Source of the DNA: UBA6163 sp031411655
GTDB taxonomy: Bacteria; Planctomycetota; Planctomycetia; Pirellulales; Pirellulaceae
Reading direction: 5' to 3'
NCBI GenBank assembly: GCA_031411655.1
Contig: JANOBM010000116.1
Coordinates: forward strand, 19,168-83,167
Length of the DNA: 64,000 nucleotides
The position numbers and the translations under genes were made by a program. Below the pieces are notes generated by a model. The model saw nothing but the letters and a program-made list of their open reading frames with translations, did no database searches and was not told the origin of the DNA. Below are positions 33,934 through 42,788 of this stretch, piece after piece (position 1 is the first letter of the stretch; each line of letters begins with the position of its first letter).

Positions 33934-34779
33934 ATGGAGATCGTTCGTTACGACACAATGAAGCTGTCGATTCGTCAGCGGCGAGTGGTTGCGTTGGTAG
34001 TCGTGATTTCGGCGCTCATGGTATGGCTCGCTGGTGCCCATTGGATTGACACTACCCTTGGAAGGCCGGAAGTCTATTCGGGCGCTACCCTCCTAGCGTG
34101 CCTTGTCGGTCTGATGGCAATCGGAATGAGAAAACGGCTCGTTGTGTTACCACTCTGGTCCGTAAGCACTTGGGTCCAGGTCCATATTTATACGGGATTG
34201 TTCGCTTGCATCGTTTTTGCCTTTCACGTTCCAGCGATCGTTGCTAACGGAGTCTTTGAGGGCGGGCTGTCCATCATGTTTTTGGTCGTTGCCGCTAGTG
34301 GCGTTTATGGGGTGTTCCTGAGTCGAACAGTGCCGAAACGGCTGACTGCCCTGTCGTCGCAACCAAGGTTTGATCGAATCCAATGGCATCGTAATCAACT
34401 CGCAGTTGCCGCATCCGACATTATTGGTGAGCTTGCCGATACTCCCGATCGATCGGTGGTGGTTTCGTTTTTTGACCAATCATTGCAGCCCTATTTCGCA
34501 TCTTCCTTGTCGACTCGGTATCTATTGTTTCCAAGTACTAGCTACCGACGAAAATTGCTCGCTGAACTGATGGAGCTTGATCGTTATCTGAATAGCGAGG
34601 TTCAGTTAGCAGCAAAACGCCTTGCGGCATTGATCCGTCACCGTGATGACCTGGACTACCAAAACGCATTGCAGTTTCGGTTAAGGGCATGGGTAGTCAT
34701 CCACGGATCCTTGTCAGTACTTTTGATCGTCTGGTCCTTGGTGCATGCCTATCTCGCGATCTGGATGCATGGACGATGA
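33934..34779 (+). CDS. Diheme cytochrome b-like membrane protein
   Basis: About 281 residues and five membrane helices. Two helices each carry a pair of histidines with thirteen residues between them: H84 and H98 (VHIYTGLFACIVFAFHV), and H257 and H271 near the C-terminus (IHGSLSVLLIVWSLVHA). H-x13-H in two helices is the classic bis-His pattern for two b hemes. A soluble loop of about 120 residues lies between. The ATG at 33934 has AAGGGA upstream and starts after the previous stop. An ATG at 33904 would overlap it by 19 bases. The gene links the ferredoxin fusion to the decaheme cytochrome; I do not recognise a named family. Confidence 0.75.
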   Translation: MEIVRYDTMKLSIRQRRVVALVVVISALMVWLAGAHWIDTTLGRPEVYSGATLLACLVGLMAIGMRKRLVVLPLWSVSTWVQVHIYTGLFACIVFAFHVPAIVANGVFEGGLSIMFLVVAASGVYGVFLSRTVPKRLTALSSQPRFDRIQWHRNQLAVAASDIIGELADTPDRSVVVSFFDQSLQPYFASSLSTRYLLFPSTSYRRKLLAELMELDRYLNSEVQLAAKRLAALIRHRDDLDYQNALQFRLRAWVVIHGSLSVLLIVWSLVHAYLAIWMHGR

Positions 34780-34815
34780 TAAAGAAATGGCGAATCGAGA
34801 GCAGACGGTGTTCCG

Positions 34816-36954
34816 ATGCGGCGTGATGATTTTGAGTTGCCCGTTGCGCCTGCAACGGACCGACCATCGGACCGCTACCAATGCGGTTTCTCCTGTACCG
34901 ATGTTGGGCGCACCGCCCTTTCATGTCCACTGGGGCCAACGGCGGCTGGTGCGTGCCGACACGAAAAGACTTTATGCCGACCGGTCGCGTCCACATCGCT
35001 GCGATCGCAGAGATGGGCTACTGCGGTAGTCGTTGTCGGCTTCATGATTTTGATCGTCGGAGTCTACGAATACGGTACAGGATTTTATAAACCAGGCCCG
35101 TTGTCGGCGCCTCACTCGCAAATCTTGGCCGGCAAGATGGGTGGTGCATCATGCGCCGCTTGCCATCCTCAAGCAACTACATCACTTTTTGGCTGGTTTC
35201 TTACGGGGCATGATGCAGCGGCCCTATCTCAAAGCGATGCCTGCATGGATTGTCACCATAACGAACTACGCCAGGAGACTGCACGTAACGCGCATAACTT
35301 GACGGCGGAACAATTGAGTGGCATGAATCATGGTGTCAATCAGACGCGACCGGTAAGCTGGAACGAATGGATGTTGCGCCCTGCGTTTGCTCTCGATGAT
35401 GTCGCCTGTGCGACTTGCCATCAGGAACATGGCGGAGCCGATGCACGCCTTACTTCACTGTCCGATGCTCAGTGCCAAACCTGTCACTCCGATCGATTTA
35501 CAAGTTTTGCCACCGATCATCCCGCGTGGGACCAATGGCCGTACTCGAAGACTGAGTCGATAGCCTTTGATCATGGAACGCATGCGAAGCGTCATTTTAC
35601 GGCTTCAAAGGACGAGTCTGGAAATGCTAAGCCGTTTCGATGCCTCGATTGTCATGAAAAAAAGGTGAACGGGGAGTTCTCGCGAGTCACCGGATATCAA
35701 GCGTGCGCAGACTGCCACGATAAGTCGCTGAACCAACAGGTTGGCGAAAGGCTCGACCTGTTTACATTGCCCTCACTCATTCAGCCGCGCCGCGAAAGAG
35801 TGGGCGATTGGCCTGCCGCAGCGACGGGATTCTACGATGGGAAAGTCGGGCCACTGGCGAGATGGTTACTCAATTCGGATCCGACGATTCGTCAAGCGAT
35901 TGCAACCCTTCCTGCTGAGGGAGATTATTCCCGTATGGATCTGAACAATGCATCTCAGCGCGATGCCGCCGAAACTGTTGCCATCGCGATAGCCAATTTT
36001 ATCGACTCAATGGGTAGCAAAGGTCCGATCGTTGCCGCGACTGAATTCAGTGGCGAGAACCAGGCGATGAACCGGATTCTTAAGGGACTCTCGCCGCAGC
36101 TCCTTTCGGAGTCGTCCTATCGATGGCACCGCAAAGTGATAGATGTTGGCATGGTTGGCCCAAAGCAAGACTGGGTTCGACCGACGATTCGCGCCGCTGC
36201 AGTTCGAACTAAAGATAATGACGACGAGTTACTGTTGGACGAAGATGATCCCGATGGACTGCTGCAGGAAGATGGAAATTCGCAGGAAGATCCATTGCTG
36301 CCTTCTCCACTGACGCCAAACGGTACTTTGCCGGGTGATTCTCAAGGCGAACTTGGTGACGCGACCGCGCTAGGAATGAAACCAAATCTTGACTTTGATC
36401 CTGTGACGATGTTGCCACATGGCGGTTGGTTTGCCAACGATACTCGTATGTCGATCAGTTACCGAGGGTATGGCCACGCAGACCCTGTGCTTCAGGCTGC
36501 GATCGAGTTGGTTGCTGGATTGCCTGAATCCGATTCGATTCGCCGGGAGTTATTAGGAAGCAATCCTGCGGCTGCTTGCATGGTATGTCACCCAGGGGCG
36601 ACCCGCGTCGGAGCGGCTACGTGGAAGGTAACTCCCTCGAGTCATCGACCGCGAGGCGCATTCACCAAGTTCTCTCACTCTCCGCACATGACATTGCCAG
36701 TGCTGAGCGATTGCGTTCAGTGCCATTCACTTGAAGACCGTGACGCAGCTCCTCCATCGACGGGTCTTGTCACTTCGGTTGGGAACGCAAATGGCTTGAG
36801 CGGTGCTCACCATGATTTTGCACCGCTGCAAAAAATGATCTGCAGTGCATGTCATACGGCAATGTCCGCCGGTGACGAATGCGTTAAATGTCATCGGTAC
36901 CACCCGTCACAGGAGCCTTTTTCCCACGACGTGCTGGACGGGGCCGCTAAGTGA
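34816..36954 (+). CDS. Membrane-anchored decaheme cytochrome c
   Basis: A 712-residue protein with ten CxxCH heme-attachment motifs: six in the N-terminal half (CAACH, CMDCH, CATCH, CQTCH, CLDCH, CADCH) and four near the C-terminus (CMVCH, CVQCH, CSACH, CVKCH). A hydrophobic anchor near residues 69-86 (AVVVVGFMILIVGVYEYG) follows a 65-residue polar stretch, so the hemes should face the periplasm. About 290 residues without hemes separate the two clusters and include a very acidic loop (near 475-500). Last of three genes, 36 bp after the b-type protein. A conduit for electrons between quinone or cytoplasm and periplasmic acceptors is inferred; no catalytic subunit is present. Confidence 0.88.
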   Translation: MRRDDFELPVAPATDRPSDRYQCGFSCTDVGRTALSCPLGPTAAGACRHEKTLCRPVASTSLRSQRWATAVVVVGFMILIVGVYEYGTGFYKPGPLSAPHSQILAGKMGGASCAACHPQATTSLFGWFLTGHDAAALSQSDACMDCHHNELRQETARNAHNLTAEQLSGMNHGVNQTRPVSWNEWMLRPAFALDDVACATCHQEHGGADARLTSLSDAQCQTCHSDRFTSFATDHPAWDQWPYSKTESIAFDHGTHAKRHFTASKDESGNAKPFRCLDCHEKKVNGEFSRVTGYQACADCHDKSLNQQVGERLDLFTLPSLIQPRRERVGDWPAAATGFYDGKVGPLARWLLNSDPTIRQAIATLPAEGDYSRMDLNNASQRDAAETVAIAIANFIDSMGSKGPIVAATEFSGENQAMNRILKGLSPQLLSESSYRWHRKVIDVGMVGPKQDWVRPTIRAAAVRTKDNDDELLLDEDDPDGLLQEDGNSQEDPLLPSPLTPNGTLPGDSQGELGDATALGMKPNLDFDPVTMLPHGGWFANDTRMSISYRGYGHADPVLQAAIELVAGLPESDSIRRELLGSNPAAACMVCHPGATRVGAATWKVTPSSHRPRGAFTKFSHSPHMTLPVLSDCVQCHSLEDRDAAPPSTGLVTSVGNANGLSGAHHDFAPLQKMICSACHTAMSAGDECVKCHRYHPSQEPFSHDVLDGAAK

Positions 36955-36969
36955 TTTATTCTCGTAACA

Positions 36970-37003
36970 CCAGCAGCTACACTGTTGGACGTGTAGCCGC
37001 TGG
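36970..37003. terminator. Hairpin between convergent genes, possible terminator
   Basis: CCAGC-A-GCTACAC (36970-36982) can pair with GTGTAGC-C-GCTGG (36991-37003), with one mismatch and an 8-base loop. It lies between the decaheme cytochrome stop and the sigma factor stop. No T-run is present, so termination is uncertain. Confidence 0.45.
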
Positions 37004-37016
37004 CGGACGAAATCGA

Positions 37017-37640
37017 TCAAACCGCTTGAGAAATTTCCATTTCCTTTGCGAGTCGCTTTCGAGCGACGTGCAGTCGTCGCTTTATCGTTCCAACCGGTGC
37101 AGCGAATGAATCGCTCATCTGCACCAGCGTTTGCCCGCTCAAGTAAAACGCCTGGAGCGTCTGGCGATCCAATTGCCCCAGTCGCGCCACGGCAGCACGA
37201 ACATCGGCCGCTTCCTCCCGATCGATTGCACCGTCATCCGGCGAGTCGTAGCGAGAGTAGCAGGTGGCTTCAAGGACTGAAGGATCGCATGCGGTTGCCG
37301 CCACATGGCGAGTCATCCGATTGATCGCCATCCGATGCACGATTCGTCGTAGCCAGCCTCCAAATGCTTCCGGGACCCGCAACTGATCGATTTTTTGCAG
37401 GGCCTGAACGAAGACATCTTGAGCAAGTTCGTCAGCCTCATCCGCATTGCGAACACGCTGCATCGCAAGCGCAACGATCCCAGCTCGATAACGCTGGAAC
37501 AATACACCGAACGCATCTCGATTTCCCGCTTGTGCAGCGCGAACCAAATCAACGACCGATGGTGTCTCGACGGGAATGGCGTCGCACGTAAAACCCTGAG
37601 TCGTCGCGTCAGGAGGCAATATTTCCAATTCGGTGTTCAC
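37017..37640 (-). CDS. ECF-type RNA polymerase sigma factor
   Basis: A 207-residue sigma-70 family member with only regions 2 and 4. Region 2 (about 40-115) includes FGVLFQRYRAGIVALAMQRV, DEADELAQDVFVQAL and FGGWLRRIVHRMAINRMTR; region 4 (about 150-200) ends in the helix-turn-helix PVGTIKRRLHVARKRLAKEM. The start is a GTG at 37640 with no clear ribosome site. No anti-sigma gene is recognisable on either side, so its signal is unknown. It converges on the electron-transfer cluster; a regulatory link is possible but not shown. Confidence 0.93.
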   Translation of the reverse strand: MNTELEILPPDATTQGFTCDAIPVETPSVVDLVRAAQAGNRDAFGVLFQRYRAGIVALAMQRVRNADEADELAQDVFVQALQKIDQLRVPEAFGGWLRRIVHRMAINRMTRHVAATACDPSVLEATCYSRYDSPDDGAIDREEAADVRAAVARLGQLDRQTLQAFYLSGQTLVQMSDSFAAPVGTIKRRLHVARKRLAKEMEISQAV

Positions 37641-37972
37641 GGTGTCAATTCACTTTCTTAGGGGCCCCACCGTTCGCGTTCGTCGGTTGTGCCGACAAGG
37701 CGTGCGGGGGAGCGATGCGGTGCTTTGGGGTCAGTGACGGACCGTGGTAGGAAGTGTCGTATTTTCGTTTTGGCCGTTCGCGGACAGCGCCGCCGAAGCC
37801 AGAGATCGAGGACAGTTCCAAACCAAAGTCAAGGTGTTCAGGTGCGATGCGTTTCGTCAAAGAATCGGGAAACAATTCTGAGTCGAGCCGACGTCGGCGA
37901 ACGATTCTGCGCGGAGTGATTCGTCTAACCGAGCCATGTAGCCAGGACGACGAAAAGCCACAACGCGAAGCG
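37641..37972. other. Intergenic region upstream of the ECF sigma gene
   Basis: A 332-bp gap between two minus-strand genes. It must hold the sigma factor promoter. A 76-codon minus frame (37645-37875) lacks a ribosome site and a family, so it is not called. No RNA structure stands out. Confidence 0.5.
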
Positions 37973-38314
37973 TTAGCCTCTCATGCTGTCGTACGACATG
38001 GCTAAACCATGTCGACGATCGGGCATGAGGCAGCCGTGTTGCCAACGGTGGGTAATCTCATCCTGGGATGAAACCATCGCGTAGGCTAAGTTCGTAGCCG
38101 CAAAGCGGTCATACGCAAAACTCGAACACGCCAGATACCAGTCACTGCGCGTAAGCAGGCGCAGCTTCCCTGTCTGTGATTTCGATTCATGTCCCCGTTT
38201 GCCATGATTCACCGGGCAGAACGCGGCTACAAACTGCTCGACTGCGTTGCTCACGACGTTGGCCATGACGGCTACATTGCGATTGACGGCTGCGAAATTC
38301 AGTTGGAAACGCAT
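37973..38314 (-). CDS. Orphan small hypothetical protein
   Basis: A 113-residue protein of no recognised family. A strong ribosome site (GGGAGGT) lies five bases before the ATG at 38314, which is the main evidence that it is real. The sequence is soluble, with a mixed N-terminal helix (NRNVAVMANVVSNAVEQFVAAF) and a basic, Tyr/His/Asp-containing C-terminal half (TRSDWYLACSSFAYDRFA, RWQHGCLMPDRRHG). A short structured RNA with an intrinsic terminator lies about 70 bases upstream on the same strand, so it may be controlled by a leader. Confidence 0.6.
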   Translation of the reverse strand: MRFQLNFAAVNRNVAVMANVVSNAVEQFVAAFCPVNHGKRGHESKSQTGKLRLLTRSDWYLACSSFAYDRFAATNLAYAMVSSQDEITHRWQHGCLMPDRRHGLAMSYDSMRG

Positions 38315-38381
38315 CGTTACCTCCCGGTGTCCGGCTGAAGGACACTCGATCGCGTCGGTTTAGAACGCGTGGACAGGGCTA

Positions 38382-38487
38382 AGAAAAAAATCCCGGAACA
38401 CCTTCCGGGTCACGGCAAGGATATTCCAACAAGCCACCGGAGACCAGTGAAAACTGGCCAACTTCCGGTAGACTCCCTTTAGACATC
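38382..38487 (-). ncRNA. Small structured RNA or leader ending in an intrinsic terminator
   Basis: On the minus strand, a nested hairpin (CCGGA..CCAGT-loop-ACTGG..TCCGG, at 38437-38468) is followed by a strong terminator: stem CCCGGAA/TTCCGGG (38392-38398 with 38403-38409), a 4-base loop and seven T (38384-38390). A possible -10 (TATAAA at 38494-38499, minus) sits just upstream behind an AT-rich tract, giving a transcript of about 105 nt. The next minus-strand gene, the orphan 113-residue protein, starts 70 bases later. This could be a free small RNA or a riboswitch-like attenuator. The family is not recognised. Confidence 0.5.
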
Positions 38488-38651
38488 GGGTGATTTATAA
38501 GGTTCGCGGTACGCAGACATTTATTTTTTTAAATTTTCGGCTCCTGGACAGTCCTGCCGGGAGGCTACACAGAGATTCAGCGTGAGTCTAATTGCAAAGC
38601 GAGAGACTTCGCGATCGAAAACTTCACCGGCCATTATTTGAAAGCACGAGA

Positions 38652-39434
38652 ATGGATATTCGCTCGCATTTCCGAGTCGCCGTTGAAACGATGTGGCGAC
38701 CACTTCTTGATTCGATTATGCCGCCCGCTTGTGTATTATGCGGCGACTCGACTCGCGGTGAGACGCTATGTGAAAGCTGTCAGGTTCAGATTTCAGGGTC
38801 CTGGCCAAAAAATGCGGTTGCCTGCCGTTTCTGCGGTCTGCCACGCCCAGGGGAGGCTGCACTCCCTTTTGATCAGCGTTGCCAGGGATGCAAGGGAAAA
38901 GATTTTCACTTTGACGAAGTGGTCGCATTGGCGATCTACCAAGAAGCCGTTCGTGAAGCGGTTGTTGCGAGCAAGCTAGCACGACATGCGCCGCTTGCAG
39001 CCGCCCTAGGCGAGCAACTGGCCAAGCGTTTGATCGGAGCAATCCAAGACGGCGGCACTCCCGACCGCGTCACCTATGTCCCCACGCATTTTACGCGGCG
39101 ATTTCAACGGCGAAGCACAGGAAGCGTCGCTGCCATGGCGACCGTCGTGGGGCAACGACTGGAGCGGCCTACCGAGTCGCTCCTCCATCTCACCCGACGA
39201 GTCAAAAAGCAGTCTTTGTTGCCGGATTCCCAACGCCCGGCAAATGTGCGGGGTGCGTTTGCGGTCAAACGTCGGTATCTTAGGAGTGCTCACAGTTTGC
39301 GTGATCAGCATATCTTGTTGATTGATGACGTGCTGACGACCGGTTCCACGGCGTCGGAGGTGTCGATGGTATTGAAGCAGAGCGGTGCGGCAAAGGTAAC
39401 GTTGGCGGTGATTGCTCGCGCCGTGCGCCGTTAA
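38652..39434 (+). CDS. comF: ComF family phosphoribosyltransferase-like protein
   Basis: ComF-type protein linked to DNA uptake in competent bacteria. About 260 residues. N-terminal zinc-ribbon cysteines (CVLCGD, CESC, CRFCG, CQGC) are followed by a type I PRTase fold with the PRPP-binding loop ILLIDDVLTTGSTASE near the C-terminus, FTRRFQRRSTG and LTRRVKKQSLL. The ATG at 38652 is a compromise; one at 38691 would match the usual family start (LLDSIMPPACVLCG), and 38592 would lengthen it. A ComEA-like gene also occurs in this window but not adjacent. Function in this organism is untested; nucleotide metabolism is an alternative. Confidence 0.87.
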   Translation: MDIRSHFRVAVETMWRPLLDSIMPPACVLCGDSTRGETLCESCQVQISGSWPKNAVACRFCGLPRPGEAALPFDQRCQGCKGKDFHFDEVVALAIYQEAVREAVVASKLARHAPLAAALGEQLAKRLIGAIQDGGTPDRVTYVPTHFTRRFQRRSTGSVAAMATVVGQRLERPTESLLHLTRRVKKQSLLPDSQRPANVRGAFAVKRRYLRSAHSLRDQHILLIDDVLTTGSTASEVSMVLKQSGAAKVTLAVIARAVRR

Positions 39435-39621
39435 CTGGTCGTGTCCTGGGGCGGAGTTGACGGCATGGGTATTGCGACGTTGTGATTCCCACTGCCTTCC
39501 GAGACACTTAATGGGATGAGTTTCGATTGAACGACGATGGCAATGACAACTGATCGGCAACCGTGCCGACTCGTGCCGGAAGTGGTTCAGGACTCGACTA
39601 CCGCGGTTAGCAAAACTATAG

Positions 39622-40560
39622 ATGACCCTCTCAAAACCAACGAAGCCGAATCAATCCGTCGCCAAACAACAAGGGACATTTCGTGGTGCGATTCTGCGAG
39701 GATTGGGAGTCGTTCTTCCTCCACTTCTGACGCTTGTTGTTTTGATTTGGGCCTGGAACGCGATCGCAAATTACGTCCTCACTCCCATGGAGACGGGAGT
39801 ACGCCACGTTTTGGTTTGGAGGTTCAGCAAGGTCTACCGAGAGACGCCAGAGGATGCGGTGCCGTTGAATGGGGACCGTCGCCTTGACGGTTTTACGTTC
39901 GATGGTGAAAGGTATGTTCCAGATCCCACCAAACGCCGCTTTTTGCCCGAATACGTCGTCCGGTATGTGGACGAAAACCTCGATCGGTATGGCCCATACG
40001 AATCGGCGCCGGCGACTGCGAACGCTTATTGGCACCGCTACGTGGAGCTTCGGTACCTTCCGAGGTCGTTCATTGTCCCGCTGTTTCTGTTGATTTTTTT
40101 GACCGTTTTATACTTCCTTGGCAGGCTCTTTGCCCACGGTTTGGGGCGGTGGTTTGTGACCAGCGCCGAGGCAGGCATCAATCGAATCCCGATTGTCAAC
40201 AAGGTGTACGGGTCCGTGAAGCAGGTTACGGATTTTGCGTTCAACGAGCGTGAACTCGAGTTCAACAGCATTGTCGCGGTTGAATATCCCCGGAAAGGGA
40301 TTTGGTCGATTGGGTTTGTTACTGGCAACGGGATGCCGCAGATGGCGGCAAGCGTGGGCGAACCGATACTTGCGGTCTTGATGCCAACTTCGCCAATGCC
40401 CATGACGGGATTCACGATTCAAGTGCGCAAAAGCGACACTCTCGACCTCGACATCACGCTGGACGAAGCGATTCAATTCATTGTCAGTTGTGGTGTCGTG
40501 GCGCCGGTTATCGACGCCAGGTCAATTGAATCGACAAAGATGGTTAAGGGGACTTCTTAA
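39622..40560 (+). CDS. DUF502 family membrane protein
   Basis: A 312-residue protein. The first membrane segment (about residues 26-48, GLGVVLPPLLTLVVLIWAW) is followed by an extracytoplasmic insertion of about 95 residues and a second segment (about 150-172, SFIVPLFLLIFLTVLYFLG). Then comes the conserved DUF502 region: INRIPIVNKVYGSVKQVTDF, VEYPRKGIWSIGFVTG and the MPTSPMPMTGF loop. The insertion between the helices is larger than in the usual family member. Function unknown. The 3' end overlaps the convergent rpoN gene by 17 bp. Confidence 0.88.
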   Translation: MTLSKPTKPNQSVAKQQGTFRGAILRGLGVVLPPLLTLVVLIWAWNAIANYVLTPMETGVRHVLVWRFSKVYRETPEDAVPLNGDRRLDGFTFDGERYVPDPTKRRFLPEYVVRYVDENLDRYGPYESAPATANAYWHRYVELRYLPRSFIVPLFLLIFLTVLYFLGRLFAHGLGRWFVTSAEAGINRIPIVNKVYGSVKQVTDFAFNERELEFNSIVAVEYPRKGIWSIGFVTGNGMPQMAASVGEPILAVLMPTSPMPMTGFTIQVRKSDTLDLDITLDEAIQFIVSCGVVAPVIDARSIESTKMVKGTS

Positions 40561-42049
40561 CCAGTGACCAGTCACGACGTTGACGACTGCTAGGGATCCC
40601 CATTTTCTTTCGATACTTGGTAACGGTACGCCGGGCAACGGTCATCCCGCTTTTCTTCAGCTCGTCGACCAAGTGCTCATCGCTAAACGGATCGCTTTTG
40701 TCTTCCTTATCGATGACTTCTTGAAGTTTGATGCGAATGGTATCCCACGCGACATCGTCGCCGTCTTCCGTTTGGGTACCGCCGACAAAAAATTTCTTTA
40801 GCGGAATGATACCTCGTGGTGTTTGGATCCACTTATCATCCACTGCGCGGCTGACGGTCGTCACATGCACGCCGACCCGGTCAGCGATCTGCTGCATCTT
40901 TAACGGCTCGATCGCCTCTGGCCCTTCGTCAAGAAACTTTGTTTGGTGCTTGACGATTTCCCTTGCGACACTTGTAAGGGTGCTACGTCGCTGTTCGATC
41001 GAATCGATAAGCCATTGTGCGCTATTGATTTTCTTCTTAATGAATTCGCGTTCCTCCACGGTGCAATTCGGGTCTTGGAGGCGACGGCGATAGTATTCAC
41101 TGATGTACAACGACGGAATGCGCTCGTCGTCTAACCGCACGTTGTATTGGCCTGACTCGTCTTGATCGATGATCACGTCCGGCGTGACGGTGGGCACATA
41201 CGTCTTCATAAACGCCGCACCCGGTTTTGGGTTGAGCTTGTGAAGTTGTTCCCGCGTTGCTTGGATGGTTTCGATCGAAAACCCTGTCTTGCGCTGGATG
41301 ATGGGCATCCGGTTTTCGGCGAGGTCTTCCAAGTGATGGGAAATTAGCTTCTTCATCTCCTCGTAATACGGCATCTCCGGTAAAAGCTGGAGAACCAGGC
41401 ATTCACGAAGGTTCCTCGCGGCGATGCCAACCGGTTCAAGCGACTGAACCACTTTGAGTGCTTCACCCGCAGCAAATACGTCTTCAGGGGTGTGATTCGC
41501 CGGCAATAGATCGGATAAAGGGACTCTCAAATAACCGCCGTCGCGAGCGTCAAGCGTGCTGATGATTCGTTCGGCGAGTTGTTCGACGTTGTCGTCGATG
41601 TCCAGTTCAGCAAGCTGGTGCAGAAGATAATCATTGAGCGATTCGGGACGCATCTCCGCGTTGGACATGAGGTCGTGTTGGCGATCCGCGTCGTCTTGCA
41701 TGCGGCCAGCCGATCGACGAAAGGAATCATCAAACGTGCTTGGTAGATCGTTGTCCATATTGAGCAGACGTTCGAAGTCGTCAGCATTGTCGTGCTCGTT
41801 ATCGACTACCAATTCCTTTTCGTCTTCGGAGACGGCTTCAGTGCTATTTCGATCGTCTTCGCTCGACTCATCGGGAGCGTTTGGGTCGACGTCCAACTGT
41901 TCCAACAACGGATTTTCATTCATCTCTTGTTCGATTCGCTCCTGCAAAGCCAACAACGGCATCTGCAGAATCTCCATCGATTGGATCATCCGAGGTGAAA
42001 GTTTTTGCGTTTGGAGTTGGCGGGCTTCGAGGCCCATCGACATCCGCAT
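40544..42049 (-). CDS. rpoN: RNA polymerase sigma-54 factor
   Basis: Directs polymerase to -24/-12 promoters and needs an AAA+ activator. 501 residues: a Gln-rich region I (RQLQTQKLSPRMIQSMEILQ), an acidic region II (about 55-115), the core-binding domain, the helix-turn-helix DNA-binding part (MQQIADRVGVHVTTVSRAV), and the RpoN box ARRTVTKYRKKMGIP near the C-terminus. The N-terminus MRMSMGLEARQ fits planctomycete RpoN starts. No bEBP gene is in the window. The 3' end overlaps the DUF502 gene by 17 bp. Confidence 0.97.
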   Translation of the reverse strand: MRMSMGLEARQLQTQKLSPRMIQSMEILQMPLLALQERIEQEMNENPLLEQLDVDPNAPDESSEDDRNSTEAVSEDEKELVVDNEHDNADDFERLLNMDNDLPSTFDDSFRRSAGRMQDDADRQHDLMSNAEMRPESLNDYLLHQLAELDIDDNVEQLAERIISTLDARDGGYLRVPLSDLLPANHTPEDVFAAGEALKVVQSLEPVGIAARNLRECLVLQLLPEMPYYEEMKKLISHHLEDLAENRMPIIQRKTGFSIETIQATREQLHKLNPKPGAAFMKTYVPTVTPDVIIDQDESGQYNVRLDDERIPSLYISEYYRRRLQDPNCTVEEREFIKKKINSAQWLIDSIEQRRSTLTSVAREIVKHQTKFLDEGPEAIEPLKMQQIADRVGVHVTTVSRAVDDKWIQTPRGIIPLKKFFVGGTQTEDGDDVAWDTIRIKLQEVIDKEDKSDPFSDEHLVDELKKSGMTVARRTVTKYRKKMGIPSSRQRRDWSLVKKSP

Positions 42050-42183
42050 GGAATCATTCTCTAAGAGTTACGTTGCTATCGATGTATGGCTTATGCAGCC
42101 CTGAAAGAACTAAAAGTTATCTAAAATCTGACCGATTCGACAAGGCAAGAACCTCACTACGCGGTCGCGACAGTTGTTCCTGT

Positions 42184-42783
42184 CTACCATTTTTGTCTGC
42201 CCTGGATGGCGTCGGCAAGGATCTCTTTATTCGCATACTCCAGGACGCTTCCGGCAGTGATGCCTCGTGCAAGCCGCGTGATTTGGAGAGGGTACTGACT
42301 CAATAAATTGGAAATGTAAAGGGCTGTCCCGTCACCTTCGACAGTTGGGTTTGTGGCCATGATCACCTCCACAAAGTTTCCGTTGTGAACCCGTTCTATC
42401 AACGGGTCAATCGTAAGTTGATCAGGGCCGATTCCGTCTAGGGGCGCGATCCGTCCCAACAATACATGATACAGTCCACGGTAGGCGCCCGACTGCTCTA
42501 AACTCATCAAATCTCGAGGTTGTTCAACAATACATAGTCGGCTTGCATCGCGACGTGGATCAGCGCAGATTTCGCAAAGGTCCGATTCCGCGAGATTAAA
42601 GCAATGCGAGCAATAGCGAACATTCTCCCGCACGCGACGAATCGCGTCCGATAACGCAATCGCATCGGAGTGCGGAACCCGCAGTAGATGAAAAGCCAAA
42701 CGTTCAGCGCTTTTTTTTCCCACCCCCGGCAAACGACCCAGTTGCTTGACCAAATCGTTTACGCTCCCGCCAAAATCGGGCAT
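42184..42783 (-). CDS. recR: Recombination mediator RecR
   Basis: Works with RecF/RecO to load RecA at gaps. 199 residues: an N-terminal helix-hairpin-helix (LGRLPGVGKKSAERLAFHLL), the C4 zinc finger (CSHC...CEIC), a Toprim domain (LCIVEQPRDLMSLEQSG, ATNPTVEGD) and the C-terminal Walker-B-like stretch (ITRLARGITAGSVLEYAN). The start lies five bases past the ybaB stop, so the two are tightly coupled. Third in the dnaX-ybaB-recR run. Confidence 0.96.
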   Translation of the reverse strand: MPDFGGSVNDLVKQLGRLPGVGKKSAERLAFHLLRVPHSDAIALSDAIRRVRENVRYCSHCFNLAESDLCEICADPRRDASRLCIVEQPRDLMSLEQSGAYRGLYHVLLGRIAPLDGIGPDQLTIDPLIERVHNGNFVEVIMATNPTVEGDGTALYISNLLSQYPLQITRLARGITAGSVLEYANKEILADAIQGRQKW

Positions 42784-42788
42784 TGGTA

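Noticed and set aside
37645..37875. 76-codon minus frame just upstream of the ECF sigma gene, possible anti-sigma
   Set aside because: No membrane segment, no zinc motif, no ribosome site and no family similarity.
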